Assembly (NCBI GenBank): GCA_046724665.1
Contig: JBKOWZ010000162.1
Span: forward strand, 1-22,254
Direction of reading: 5' to 3'
Length of the DNA: 22,254 bases
Source: Actinocrinis sp046724665
Lineage (GTDB): Bacteria > Actinomycetota > Actinomycetes > Streptomycetales > Catenulisporaceae
How positions within the stretch are numbered: the first letter of the stretch is position 1; each line of letters begins with the position of its first letter. Below, piece after piece: positions 7,163-14,024 of this stretch. A model generated the notes under the pieces. The model did no database searches. It saw nothing but the letters and a program-made list of their open reading frames with translations, and was not told the DNA's origin. Made by a program: the position numbers and the translations under genes.

Positions 7163-8449
7163 CTACTCCAGGAAGCTGCGCACCTGGATCGTGGCGTCCC
7201 GGGCCGGGCCGACCCCGATCGCGGAGATCGGCGCGCCCGACATCTGCTCCAGCGTCCGCACGTAGTTCTGCGCGTTCGTCGGCAGGTCGGAGAACTCCCT
7301 GGCCTTGGTGATGTCCTCGTCCCAGCCGGGCAGGAACTCGTAGATCGGCTTGGCGTGGTGGAAGTCCGTCTGCGTCATCGGCATCTCGTCGTAACGCACG
7401 CCGTCCACGTCGTACGCCACGCACACCGGAATCCGCTCCCAGCCGGTCAGGATGTCCAGCTTGGTGAGGAAGAAGTCGGTCAGACCGTTCACCCGGGTCG
7501 CGTAACGCGCGATCACCGCGTCGAACCAGCCGCACCGCCGGTCACGCCCCGTCGTCACGCCGCGCTCGTGGCCCTTGGTCCGCAGCGCGTCGCCGTCCGC
7601 GTCGAAAAGCTCGGTCGGGAACGGACCGGAGCCGACCCGGGTCGTGTACGCCTTGAGGATGCCGATCGAGCGGGAGATCTTGGTCGGGCCGATGCCCGAG
7701 CCCGCGCACGCGCCGCCGGACGTCGGGTTCGACGACGTCACGAACGGATACGTCCCGTGGTCCACGTCCAGCAGGGTGCCCTGAGAACCCTCCAGCAGGA
7801 CGACCTTGCCCTCGTCGAGCGCGTCGTTCAGCAGCAGGGACGTGTCCGCGACGTACGGACGCAGCCGCTCCGCGTAGCCGAGGTACTCCTCGACGATGGC
7901 GTCCGCGGCGATCGCCCGCCGGTTGTACAGCTTGACCAGCATCTGGTTGCGGTCGCGCAGCGCCGACTCGACCTTCTTGGCCAGGATGCCCGGGTCGAAC
8001 AGGTCCTGTACCCGGATGCCCATGCGGGAGATCTTGTCCGCGTACGTCGGGCCGATGCCGCGTCCGGTGGTGCCGATCCGGTTGTTGCCGAGGAACCGCT
8101 CGGTGACCTTGTCGATCGTCCGGTGGTACGGGGTGATCAGGTGCGCGTTCGCCGAGATGATCAGCTTGGACGTGTCCACGCCGCGGGCGTTCAGGCCGTC
8201 GAGCTCCTGAAGCAGCACCGCCGGGTCGATGACGACGCCGTTGCCGATCACCGGTACACAGCCCGGGGTCAGGATTCCGGAAGGCAGCAGGTGCAGAGCG
8301 TAGGACTGGTCTGCGATGACGACGGTGTGACCCGCGTTGTTGCCGCCCTGGTAGCGGACGACGTAGTCCACCGAGCCGCCGAGCAGGTCGGTGGCCTTGC
8401 CCTTTCCTTCGTCGCCCCACTGGGCGCCGACGAGCACGAGCGCTGGCAT
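7163..8449 (-). CDS. purA: Adenylosuccinate synthetase
   Basis: A 428-residue cytoplasmic enzyme, the usual family length, that joins IMP and aspartate using GTP to make adenylosuccinate, the first committed step to AMP. The N-terminus carries the signature GAQWGDEGKGK at 8-18 with catalytic D13, and H41 lies in NAGHTVV. Other family landmarks are GTTGRGIGPTY, the IMP-binding EGSQGTLLDVDHGTYPFVTSSNP region (split here as EGSQGTLLDVDHG and TYPFVTSSNP), the GRDRRCGWFD loop and the guanine-binding TKLDILTGW. The ATG at 8449 is preceded by GGAAGAGG at about 10 nt. Its leader holds overlapping hairpins (8480-8519), which may control expression. It lies downstream of fba, but a strong inverted repeat in the 211-bp gap suggests separate transcription. 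Confidence 0.97.
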   Translation of the reverse strand: MPALVLVGAQWGDEGKGKATDLLGGSVDYVVRYQGGNNAGHTVVIADQSYALHLLPSGILTPGCVPVIGNGVVIDPAVLLQELDGLNARGVDTSKLIISANAHLITPYHRTIDKVTERFLGNNRIGTTGRGIGPTYADKISRMGIRVQDLFDPGILAKKVESALRDRNQMLVKLYNRRAIAADAIVEEYLGYAERLRPYVADTSLLLNDALDEGKVVLLEGSQGTLLDVDHGTYPFVTSSNPTSGGACAGSGIGPTKISRSIGILKAYTTRVGSGPFPTELFDADGDALRTKGHERGVTTGRDRRCGWFDAVIARYATRVNGLTDFFLTKLDILTGWERIPVCVAYDVDGVRYDEMPMTQTDFHHAKPIYEFLPGWDEDITKAREFSDLPTNAQNYVRTLEQMSGAPISAIGVGPARDATIQVRSFLE

Positions 8450-8479
8450 TCCGGATACACCTCTTCCCGGACATAGTTA

Positions 8480-8519
8480 AGGCCCGGTGCAAGCGCGACC
8501 GGGCCTCTTGCATCAAGAG
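8480..8519 (-). promoter_or_regulatory. purA leader with overlapping, mutually exclusive hairpins
   Basis: Three inverted repeats overlap here. On the + strand, AGGCCCGGT (8480-8488) pairs with ACCGGGCCT (8498-8506). TGCAAG (8488-8493) pairs with CTTGCA (8507-8512). CTCTTG (8505-8510) pairs with CAAGAG (8514-8519). They cannot all form at once. The region ends 30 bp before the purA ATG, leaving the Shine-Dalgarno free. It could be an RNA switch, a 5' stabiliser, or simply a terminator for upstream transcription. A TANNNT match (TAGTCT, 8518-8523, minus strand) sits at its upstream edge. Confidence 0.4.
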
Positions 8520-8550
8520 ACTACCTGAGCCGGTCCCCGCTGGCCACTTC

Positions 8551-8612
8551 GGCGGGACGCCGGGATGAACAAGCCCCTCATGAAATCCGGCGTTGCATCC
8601 GGCGTCCCGCCG
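8551..8612 (-). terminator. Inverted repeat downstream of fba, probable terminator
   Basis: A perfect 13-bp inverted repeat (GGCGGGACGCCGG at 8551-8563, CCGGCGTCCCGCC at 8600-8612) with a 36-nt loop starts 48 nt after the fba stop codon. The long loop is unusual, and no U-tract follows. Together with the 211-bp gap it suggests fba and purA are separate units. Confidence 0.5.
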
Positions 8613-8660
8613 TCTGGTCCGTGCGGTCCACGGCGCGGATACCCGTGGCGGCTGCCGCGG

Positions 8661-9683
8661 CTACTTGATCTTCGTGCCGGCGGAGCGCAGGTCCTGGCAG
8701 GCGGTGACCACGCGGGCGGCCATGCCGGCCTCGGCGGACTTGCCGTACGAGCGCGGGTCGTAGGCCTTCTTGTTGCCGACCTCGCCGTCGATCTTCAGCA
8801 CGCCGTCGTAGTTCTTGAAGACGTGGTCCACGATCGGCCGGGTGAAGGCGTACTGGGTGTCCGTGTCCACGTTCATCTTCACCACGCCGTAGTCCAGCGC
8901 CTCGCGGATCTCGGAGAGCAGCGAGCCGGAGCCGCCGTGGAAGACCAGATCGAACGGCTTGTCCTTGCCGTACTTGGCGCCGACCGCGTCCTGGATCTCC
9001 TTGAGGATCGACGGGCGCAGCTTGACGTTGCCCGGCTTGTAGACGCCGTGCACGTTGCCGAAGGTGGCGGCCAGCAGGTAGCGGCCCTTCTCGCCGATGC
9101 CCAGCGCCTCGGCGGTCTTCAACACGTCCTCGGCGGTGGTGTACAGCTTCTCGTTGATCTCGTTGGCGACGCCGTCCTCCTCGCCGCCGACCACGCCGAT
9201 CTCGATCTCCAGGATGGTGCGCGCCTTGGTGGTCTGCTCCAGCAGCTCGGCGGCGATCACCAGGTTCTCGTCCAGCGGGACCGCGGAGCCGTCCCACATG
9301 TGCGACTGGAACAGCGGCTCGAGACCCTTGGCGACCCGCTCCTGGGAGATGGCCACCAGCGGGCGCATGAAGCCGTCGAGCTTGTCCTTCGGACAGTGGT
9401 CGGTGTGCAGCGCCACGTTCACGTCGTACTTGGCCGCGACCACGTGCGCGTACTCCGCCAGCGCCACCGCGCCCGAGACCATGTCCTTGACCGTGGAGCC
9501 GGACAGGAACTCGGCGCCACCGGTGGAGACCTGGACGATGCCGTCGCTCTGCGCCTCGGCGAAGCCGCGCAGCGCGGCGTTGAGCGTCTGCGACGAGGTC
9601 ACGTTGATGGCGGGGTACGCGAACCGGCCGGCCTTCGCCCGGTCGATCATCTCCGCGTAGACCTCAGGTGTTGCGATGGGCAT
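8661..9683 (-). CDS. fba: Class II fructose-bisphosphate aldolase
   Basis: A 340-residue zinc-dependent aldolase that interconverts fructose 1,6-bisphosphate with dihydroxyacetone phosphate and glyceraldehyde 3-phosphate in glycolysis and gluconeogenesis. Visible catalytic features are D95-H96 in ALHTDHC (proton donor and zinc ligand), E161 in LEIEIGVVGGEEDGV, and the zinc ligands H212 (TFGNVHGVY) and H249 (LVFHGGSGS). The phosphate-binding NVDTDTQYAFTRP follows. The ATG at 9683 has a strong AGAGGAG 5 nt upstream. The leader contains a short hairpin (ACTGGC/GCCAGT, 9707-9722), and a larger inverted repeat lies at 9756-9786. In Streptomyces chromosomes fba is likewise near pyrE and DedA genes. 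It has its own terminator-like repeat downstream. Confidence 0.97.
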   Translation of the reverse strand: MPIATPEVYAEMIDRAKAGRFAYPAINVTSSQTLNAALRGFAEAQSDGIVQVSTGGAEFLSGSTVKDMVSGAVALAEYAHVVAAKYDVNVALHTDHCPKDKLDGFMRPLVAISQERVAKGLEPLFQSHMWDGSAVPLDENLVIAAELLEQTTKARTILEIEIGVVGGEEDGVANEINEKLYTTAEDVLKTAEALGIGEKGRYLLAATFGNVHGVYKPGNVKLRPSILKEIQDAVGAKYGKDKPFDLVFHGGSGSLLSEIREALDYGVVKMNVDTDTQYAFTRPIVDHVFKNYDGVLKIDGEVGNKKAYDPRSYGKSAEAGMAARVVTACQDLRSAGTKIK

Positions 9684-9755
9684 GTGGACTCCTCTGCGAT
9701 CGTTGCACTGGCCGTCGCCAGTTTCGCAGACGGGTGCCGCGGAATGTTAAAGCGA

Positions 9756-9786
9756 TCATGCCGTGGACACACGTTCCACGACATGA
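9756..9786. promoter_or_regulatory. 12-bp-arm inverted repeat upstream of fba
   Basis: The arms TCATGCCGTGGA and TCCACGACATGA pair with one mismatch around a 7-nt spacer (CACACGT). The repeat lies 73-103 bp upstream of the fba start and 54 bp downstream of the DedA stop. A TANNNT match (TAACAT, minus strand, 9743-9748) lies on its fba side, so it could be an operator overlapping a -35 region. Alternatively it is the DedA terminator. Confidence 0.4.
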
Positions 9787-9840
9787 CCGCTCGGTGACAC
9801 GATTCACGGCCGACGGCCCAGGGGCGGCCCCGGCTGGCGG

Positions 9841-10617
9841 TTACTTCTTGTGGCGGCCGCCTGTTCCGCCGGTGGATACCGGCTTGCGCAGCGGCGCGGA
9901 CTCGTGCCGCTGCTCGCCGTAGCCGTCGTACTCGTCGTATCCGCCGCCGTGCCCGTTGGGGGCGCCGCCGCCCTGGCGCTTGGACTTGTGCGCCGCGAGC
10001 ACCTCCTTGATCACCGGGATCGCCGAGACCAGCACGATGAGCAGGGTGATCGGGATGATGTAGGTGTCCACCTTCGACGCCGGGACGCTCTTGCCGACCA
10101 GGTGCCCGGCGACCAGCACGCTCTCGGTCCAGGCCAGGCCGCCGACCGCGTTGTAGACGAAGAACTTGCGCGCCGGGACCTCGAGCACGCCCGCGACCGG
10201 GTTCATGAAGGTGCGCACGATCGGGATGAAGCGGGCCAGGATGATCGCCTTCGCCGCGCCGTAGTCGTTGAAGTAGTACTCGGCCCGCTCGACGTACTCC
10301 TGCTTGAACAGCCGGGAGTCCGGCTTGTCGAACAGCCTGCGGCCGAACCGCGCGCCGAGGTAGTGGCCGAGCTGCGCGCCGGCGATGGCGCAGATCGGCG
10401 CGCCGATCAGCAGCGGCGCGAAGGCCAGGTGGTGCGCCGCGTTCGGCAGCGTCAGGAAGCCGGCGATGAACAGCAGCGAGTCGCCGGGCAGGAAGAAGCC
10501 GATGAGCAGACCGGTCTCGGCGAAGGTGATCGCCAGGACGCCGAGAACCGCGTAGGTGCCGAAGGCGGTGATGTAGTCCTCGGCGTTAAGCGGGTTGAAG
10601 GCCAGCAAATGTGTCAC
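9841..10617 (-). CDS. DedA family membrane protein (VTT domain)
   Basis: A 258-residue integral membrane protein of the DedA/SNARE-associated family, whose bacterial members include undecaprenyl-phosphate and phospholipid flippases. Typical landmarks are ITFAETGLLIGFFLPGDSLLF near residues 30-50, with the acidic residue and FLPG re-entrant motif (written here as ITFAETGLL then IGFFLPGDS), GAQLGHYLGARFGRRLF near 80-97, and ARFIPIVRTFMNPVAG with the conserved Arg. Two C-terminal helices follow, then a hydrophilic Gly/Tyr/His/Lys tail (about 215-258). The GTG at 10617 has no Shine-Dalgarno but has TACGCT 7 nt upstream, suggesting a leaderless message. It follows pyrE by 63 bp on the same strand. 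Which lipid it handles cannot be told. Confidence 0.9.
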   Translation of the reverse strand: MTHLLAFNPLNAEDYITAFGTYAVLGVLAITFAETGLLIGFFLPGDSLLFIAGFLTLPNAAHHLAFAPLLIGAPICAIAGAQLGHYLGARFGRRLFDKPDSRLFKQEYVERAEYYFNDYGAAKAIILARFIPIVRTFMNPVAGVLEVPARKFFVYNAVGGLAWTESVLVAGHLVGKSVPASKVDTYIIPITLLIVLVSAIPVIKEVLAAHKSKRQGGGAPNGHGGGYDEYDGYGEQRHESAPLRKPVSTGGTGGRHKK

Positions 10618-10624
10618 GCGCGCA

Positions 10625-10630
10625 AGCGTA
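10625..10630 (-). promoter_or_regulatory. Candidate -10 element of the DedA gene
   Basis: TACGCT ends 7 nt before the GTG at 10617. The hexamer and spacing are identical to those before the class III aminotransferase, and no ribosome binding site is visible. Confidence 0.4.
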
Positions 10631-10680
10631 ACCGGGCATCGACCTTGATGGCCGGATGCGAGCGCTCTGTTGCCCAGCTG

Positions 10681-11256
10681 CTACGCGAGCCCGAGGTCAG
10701 CGAGGCTGTAAGCGGCGTAATAGGGCAATGCCGCCGCCTCGACCGCCTGCTGCGCGCCGCGCTCGACGATCACCGCCACCGCGACCACCTCCGCACCCGC
10801 CTCGCGCGCCGCCGCCACGGCCGTGAGCGGCGAGTTGCCGGTGGTCGAGGTGTCCTCGACGATCAGTACCCTGCGGCCGGCGATGTCCGGACCCTCGATC
10901 CGGCGCTGGAGGCCGTGCGCCTTCTCGGACTTGCGGACCACGAAGGCGTCGAGCTTGCGGCCGCCGACCAGCTCCGGGTGCGCGGCGGCGGCGTGCAGCA
11001 TCGCGGCGGCGACCGGGTCCGCGCCGAGGGTGAGCCCGCCGACCGCGTCGAAGTCCAGGTCTCGCACCAGTTCGAGCATGACCCGGCCGACCAGCGGCGC
11101 GGCCGAGCCGTCCAGGCCGACCCGGCGCAGGTCGATGTAGAAGTCGGCCTCCCGCCCCGAACTGAGCACCACCCGGCCGTGCACCACCGCCTTCGCCCGG
11201 ATCTGGGCGAGCAGTTCGGTGCGGTCCGGGCTCTGCGGGGCGAAGGTGATCGGCAT
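10681..11256 (-). CDS. pyrE: Orotate phosphoribosyltransferase
   Basis: A 191-residue cytoplasmic enzyme that makes orotidine 5'-monophosphate from orotate and PRPP in de novo pyrimidine synthesis. The PRPP-binding signature VLIVEDTSTTGNS is at residues 130-142. The catalytic basic loop is represented by RKSEKAHGLQRRIEG at 108-122, with K109, K112 and H114, and SSGREADFYIDLRR near 32-45 is the N-terminal substrate region. The ATG at 11256 is preceded by AAGGA at 9 nt. An upstream extension to 11388 is open but has no start signal and would overlap the regulator gene. A possible -10, TATCCT (11291-11296), lies in the 76-bp gap from the GntR gene. No other pyr gene is nearby. Confidence 0.95.
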   Translation of the reverse strand: MPITFAPQSPDRTELLAQIRAKAVVHGRVVLSSGREADFYIDLRRVGLDGSAAPLVGRVMLELVRDLDFDAVGGLTLGADPVAAAMLHAAAAHPELVGGRKLDAFVVRKSEKAHGLQRRIEGPDIAGRRVLIVEDTSTTGNSPLTAVAAAREAGAEVVAVAVIVERGAQQAVEAAALPYYAAYSLADLGLA

Positions 11257-11332
11257 CGCGGAGCATCCTTCCGGTCGGGGCGTCGCACACAGGATACGGA
11301 TCACGTCCGCCCCAACCTGGAGGAGGCCTACG

Positions 11333-12187
11333 TCAGAGCAGCGAGCGCGTCCCGCTGCCGACGCCGGCCATCGGTGGCCGTACGTCAACGCCGGTACGGC
11401 GCATCAACGCAGGCGTGCGCAGCGAGGGCTGGCTCGGTAGCACCGGAGGCGGCGCGGTGGTGCCCGCGCTGGTCGCGCTCTGCTGCGCCGACAGGCTCTC
11501 GATACCGCCGCCCGACTCGTTACCGCGCACGATGCGTGCGTAAAGGCGCTCGGCGAATTCCTGGGTCTTCGTCATGGCGGCCAACTCCTCGTCCGCCTGG
11601 GCTAACGCTTCGGGCGTGGGGACGTCGATCGTCTCCACGACGCAGCGCGCCACCTCGTTGCCGGAGGACTCGGCGAGGATCCTGCCGAACTGGTGCGCCG
11701 CCTCGCGGTACGCGGACGCGTCGCCCGCCGCGGTGTCGCTCGGCAGCGCCGCTCGCATGCGGCTCATCGCGATGTCGAGCCGGTCGCGCTGCTCTGGCTC
11801 GATGCGCTGCGCGGCCAGGTCCGCCATCAGCAGGTGCAGCGCGGTGCGTACCTCGTCGAGCTCCGTCGCGAGGGTGGCCGAGCCGCCGTACTCCAGCAGC
11901 ACCGAGAGCACCAGCGGGTCGAGGATGTTCCAGTCCGACTTCGGCCGCACCGTGGTGCCCCGGCCGTGCCGGATGCGCAGCACCCGCTTCTCCTCGAGCG
12001 CCTTCAGTGCCTCGCGCAGGATCGTGCGGCTGACCGCGAACTCCTGCGCCAGCGCCGCCTCGGGCGGCAGGTCGCCGCCGGGCTGGAACTCGCCGTCCAG
12101 TATCCGCAGCAGCAGCCGCTCGATCACCGCGTTGGCCAGGCGGCTGGGCCGGACGACCCGGTGGACGTTCCACCCTTCGACGTACAT
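11333..12187 (-). CDS. FadR-type GntR transcription regulator (FCD domain)
   Basis: A 284-residue DNA-binding regulator. Residues about 14-82 form the GntR winged helix: LPPEAALAQEFAVSRTILRE is the helix-turn-helix, and RIRHGRGTTVRP the wing. Residues about 95-225 are an all-helical FCD effector domain that normally binds a small carboxylate or sugar acid, often with a metal. A 60-residue tail rich in Ser, Pro, Thr and Ala follows and is unusual for the family. The ATG at 12187 has AGGAG 9 nt upstream; an in-frame ATG at 12229 lacks a site. An inverted repeat GTGCGC-N8-GCGCAC sits 23-42 bp upstream of the start, in the right place for self-repression. The effector and targets are unknown; pyrE is the next gene downstream. 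Confidence 0.88.
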   Translation of the reverse strand: MYVEGWNVHRVVRPSRLANAVIERLLLRILDGEFQPGGDLPPEAALAQEFAVSRTILREALKALEEKRVLRIRHGRGTTVRPKSDWNILDPLVLSVLLEYGGSATLATELDEVRTALHLLMADLAAQRIEPEQRDRLDIAMSRMRAALPSDTAAGDASAYREAAHQFGRILAESSGNEVARCVVETIDVPTPEALAQADEELAAMTKTQEFAERLYARIVRGNESGGGIESLSAQQSATSAGTTAPPPVLPSQPSLRTPALMRRTGVDVRPPMAGVGSGTRSLL

Positions 12188-12209
12188 ACGCTTCGGCTCC
12201 TGACTTGCA

Positions 12210-12229
12210 GTGCGCGTCCGATTGCGCAC
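12210..12229. promoter_or_regulatory. Candidate operator GTGCGC-N8-GCGCAC before the GntR gene
   Basis: A perfect 6-bp inverted repeat with an 8-bp spacer lies between the ribosome binding site of the GntR gene and a possible -10 (TACTGT, minus strand, about 12246-12251). GntR-family regulators commonly bind such sites in their own promoters. Confidence 0.3.
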
Positions 12230-12310
12230 AGAACGTGATGCACACAGTAGGAGCAGCGCCGAAATGTTGCCGCCGATTCAGCCGACAACCACTCGATCCG
12301 ATGACAAGAC

Positions 12311-13225
12311 TCACTCTCCGGGGAAAGTGCGCGGGAAGCCGCCTCGGCGGCGAATGCGGCGTAACGCCGTCAAAAGGACGATCAGCGCGGCGAGCGTGGC
12401 CGTCGCCGCCCCGATCAGGAACGGGATCCACGGCGGCAGGCTGCGGTCGCGCAGCTTGCTCCAGATGTCCTCGGGCTCCGGTTCGCGCGCGGTCTCGTCG
12501 GCTTCCGGCAGCAGTTCCGCGTCGGCGGCGTCCACCTCCGCGTCCGGTTCGCCGTCCGGATCGGAATTCGGCGCCGGAACCGGGTCGTCGTCCGGGCTTT
12601 CCGGCGTCTCGTCCGGCTGCGGCGGAGTCACCAGGCGCAGCGGCGCCGGAGCGGAGGCCGGGGCGGTGTTCGCGGTGCCCGAATCCACCGGCAGGTCCTG
12701 GCCGACGTCTCGTACGACGGCCAAGGACGCACGCTCCGGCGGGCGCGTCGGCTCCGGAGCGGATTGATCATCAGTTCGCTCGCGGCGGGCGGCCGGGGAG
12801 GTCTCGGCCAGCACCGTGAACCAGCGCTGTACGACCCGCCGGAACGCCGCGTCCAGGGACTCGGCCGGCAGCGGCGCGGCGCCGGTCGTGATGTCCAGGC
12901 GGCTGTCCACGATCACGCGCGTGCCCGAGCCGGACTTGCGCAGCACGATCTCGACCAGCCCCTCGACCGAGCCGCCGGCCCGGCCGAAGACCGCCTCGAC
13001 CTCGAGCGAGACGCGCAGCGCGGTCGGCACCACCTCGACGATCCGGGCGACCCCGCGGAAGGTGACGGTCTGCTCGCGGGTGCGTACCCGCAGCCGCCCG
13101 GCCACGCCCTGGGCCCCGGCGGCGTCGATCGTGACGTTCGGCAGCGCGCCGAGCAGCCGCTCGGCATCGGTGACAGCGGGCCACAACAGTCGGCGGTGGA
13201 CCGGGACCGCGGCCTCGTACGGCAT
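12311..13225 (-). CDS. SRPBCC (CoxG-like) domain protein with C-terminal membrane anchor
   Basis: A 304-residue protein. Residues 1 to about 145 look like an SRPBCC/START-type lipid- or ligand-binding fold (MPYEAAVPVHRRLLWPAV, then LVEIVLRKSGSGTRVIVDS and a C-terminal helix with AAFRRVVQRWF). Residues about 146-262 are a long acidic, proline-rich, probably disordered linker. A single hydrophobic helix follows at about 266-286 (WIPFLIGAATATLAALIVLL) with a basic RRIRRRG end. With no N-terminal signal, the protein is probably tail-anchored with the binding domain in the cytoplasm. CoxG-type proteins have a similar plan. The ATG at 13225 has GAGG about 8 nt upstream. There are no CO dehydrogenase genes here, so the ligand is unknown. 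It is preceded by a TTAAC/GTTAA palindrome. Confidence 0.75.
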   Translation of the reverse strand: MPYEAAVPVHRRLLWPAVTDAERLLGALPNVTIDAAGAQGVAGRLRVRTREQTVTFRGVARIVEVVPTALRVSLEVEAVFGRAGGSVEGLVEIVLRKSGSGTRVIVDSRLDITTGAAPLPAESLDAAFRRVVQRWFTVLAETSPAARRERTDDQSAPEPTRPPERASLAVVRDVGQDLPVDSGTANTAPASAPAPLRLVTPPQPDETPESPDDDPVPAPNSDPDGEPDAEVDAADAELLPEADETAREPEPEDIWSKLRDRSLPPWIPFLIGAATATLAALIVLLTALRRIRRRGGFPRTFPGE

Positions 13226-13319
13226 CGACACCCTCGCTGCTAACCCCTGCGCCACGGCGACCGGCCGCCGTGCTCGCAGGCCAGCGTACGCCGCCGCGTG
13301 ACGCTGGGCATCGCCGCGG

Positions 13320-13337
13320 TTAACTTTCGAGGGTTAA
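13320..13337. promoter_or_regulatory. Imperfect palindrome TTAAC-N8-GTTAA before the SRPBCC gene
   Basis: TTAACTTTCGAGGGTTAA is an 18-bp palindrome centred on TCGA with two mismatched pairs. It is one of the few AT-rich patches in the region and lies 95-112 bp upstream of the SRPBCC start. It could be an operator or part of a promoter. Confidence 0.3.
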
Positions 13338-13397
13338 GTAACGCGCACGCGCAGCACACGCACCCGTCGGTGGATCTCATCCGAGCCCGCTCCCGTC

Positions 13398-13931
13398 TCA
13401 CTGCGCGCTCAGCAGGCTCAGCGTGGTCGCGATCTGGTGGTCCTGAGGATAGGTGTGCCAGGTGGTCCACCACAGGCCGGCCCGCCACGGCCGGATGACG
13501 ATCGCGGTCAGCGCCCCCGGCAGCCCGGGGTACCGGCCGGCCAGCCCCTGCGTCGCGCACCGCTCGATCTCGGCGACCCGCAGGGCGAACTCCGGCGCCG
13601 AGCAGGTGCGCACGTCGGACTCGATCGTGTACCGCCAGCCGCGCAGCTCGCACTCGGCCGTCTGGGGCAGCGGGACCGTGTGCTCAGGCAGGCAGGCCAC
13701 CGTCTCGACGAGCAGCGGCTCTATGACCAGCGGCTCGGTGAACCGCGGATCGGCGCCGTCGGACGGCCAGAGGGCGATCTGGTGCGAGGCGCCGAGCAGC
13801 CGCAGCTCCGCGCGGAACGGCGGCAGCTCCACCAGCCGGCTCGCCAGCGCGGGCTGCGGGCCGAGCCGCAGCGACCAGCCGAGCTCGGCGGCGCTGGTCT
13901 CGTAGTATCCCGCGGTCAACTCGACCAGCAT
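13398..13931 (-). CDS. DUF2617 family protein
   Basis: A 177-residue protein of unknown function that I recognise as DUF2617, a family common in Streptomyces and relatives. Landmarks are LRLLGASHQIALW near residues 42-54, ETVACLPEHTVPLP near 75-88, and the C-terminal WTTWHTYPQDHQIATT. There is no signal peptide or membrane segment, so it should be cytoplasmic. The start is uncertain. ATG at 13931 gives the usual family length of about 170 residues; ATG at 13982 would add 17 residues with no supporting ribosome site. It is divergent from dapC across a short gap. No function can be inferred from its neighbours. Confidence 0.8.
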   Translation of the reverse strand: MLVELTAGYYETSAAELGWSLRLGPQPALASRLVELPPFRAELRLLGASHQIALWPSDGADPRFTEPLVIEPLLVETVACLPEHTVPLPQTAECELRGWRYTIESDVRTCSAPEFALRVAEIERCATQGLAGRYPGLPGALTAIVIRPWRAGLWWTTWHTYPQDHQIATTLSLLSAQ

Positions 13932-14024
13932 CGATCGGCACCGTCCCAGACCGTAGGCTTCTTCCTTGGCGCGGGTCGGCATTCATAAGACAACCGGCCC
14001 GCAGGGGCAACGACTGGAGGACGC

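Noticed and set aside
9850..12033. A 727-codon + strand frame across the DedA, pyrE and GntR genes
   Set aside because: Antisense shadow of three genes with clear families; low-complexity Arg/Ala/Pro composition and no domain.
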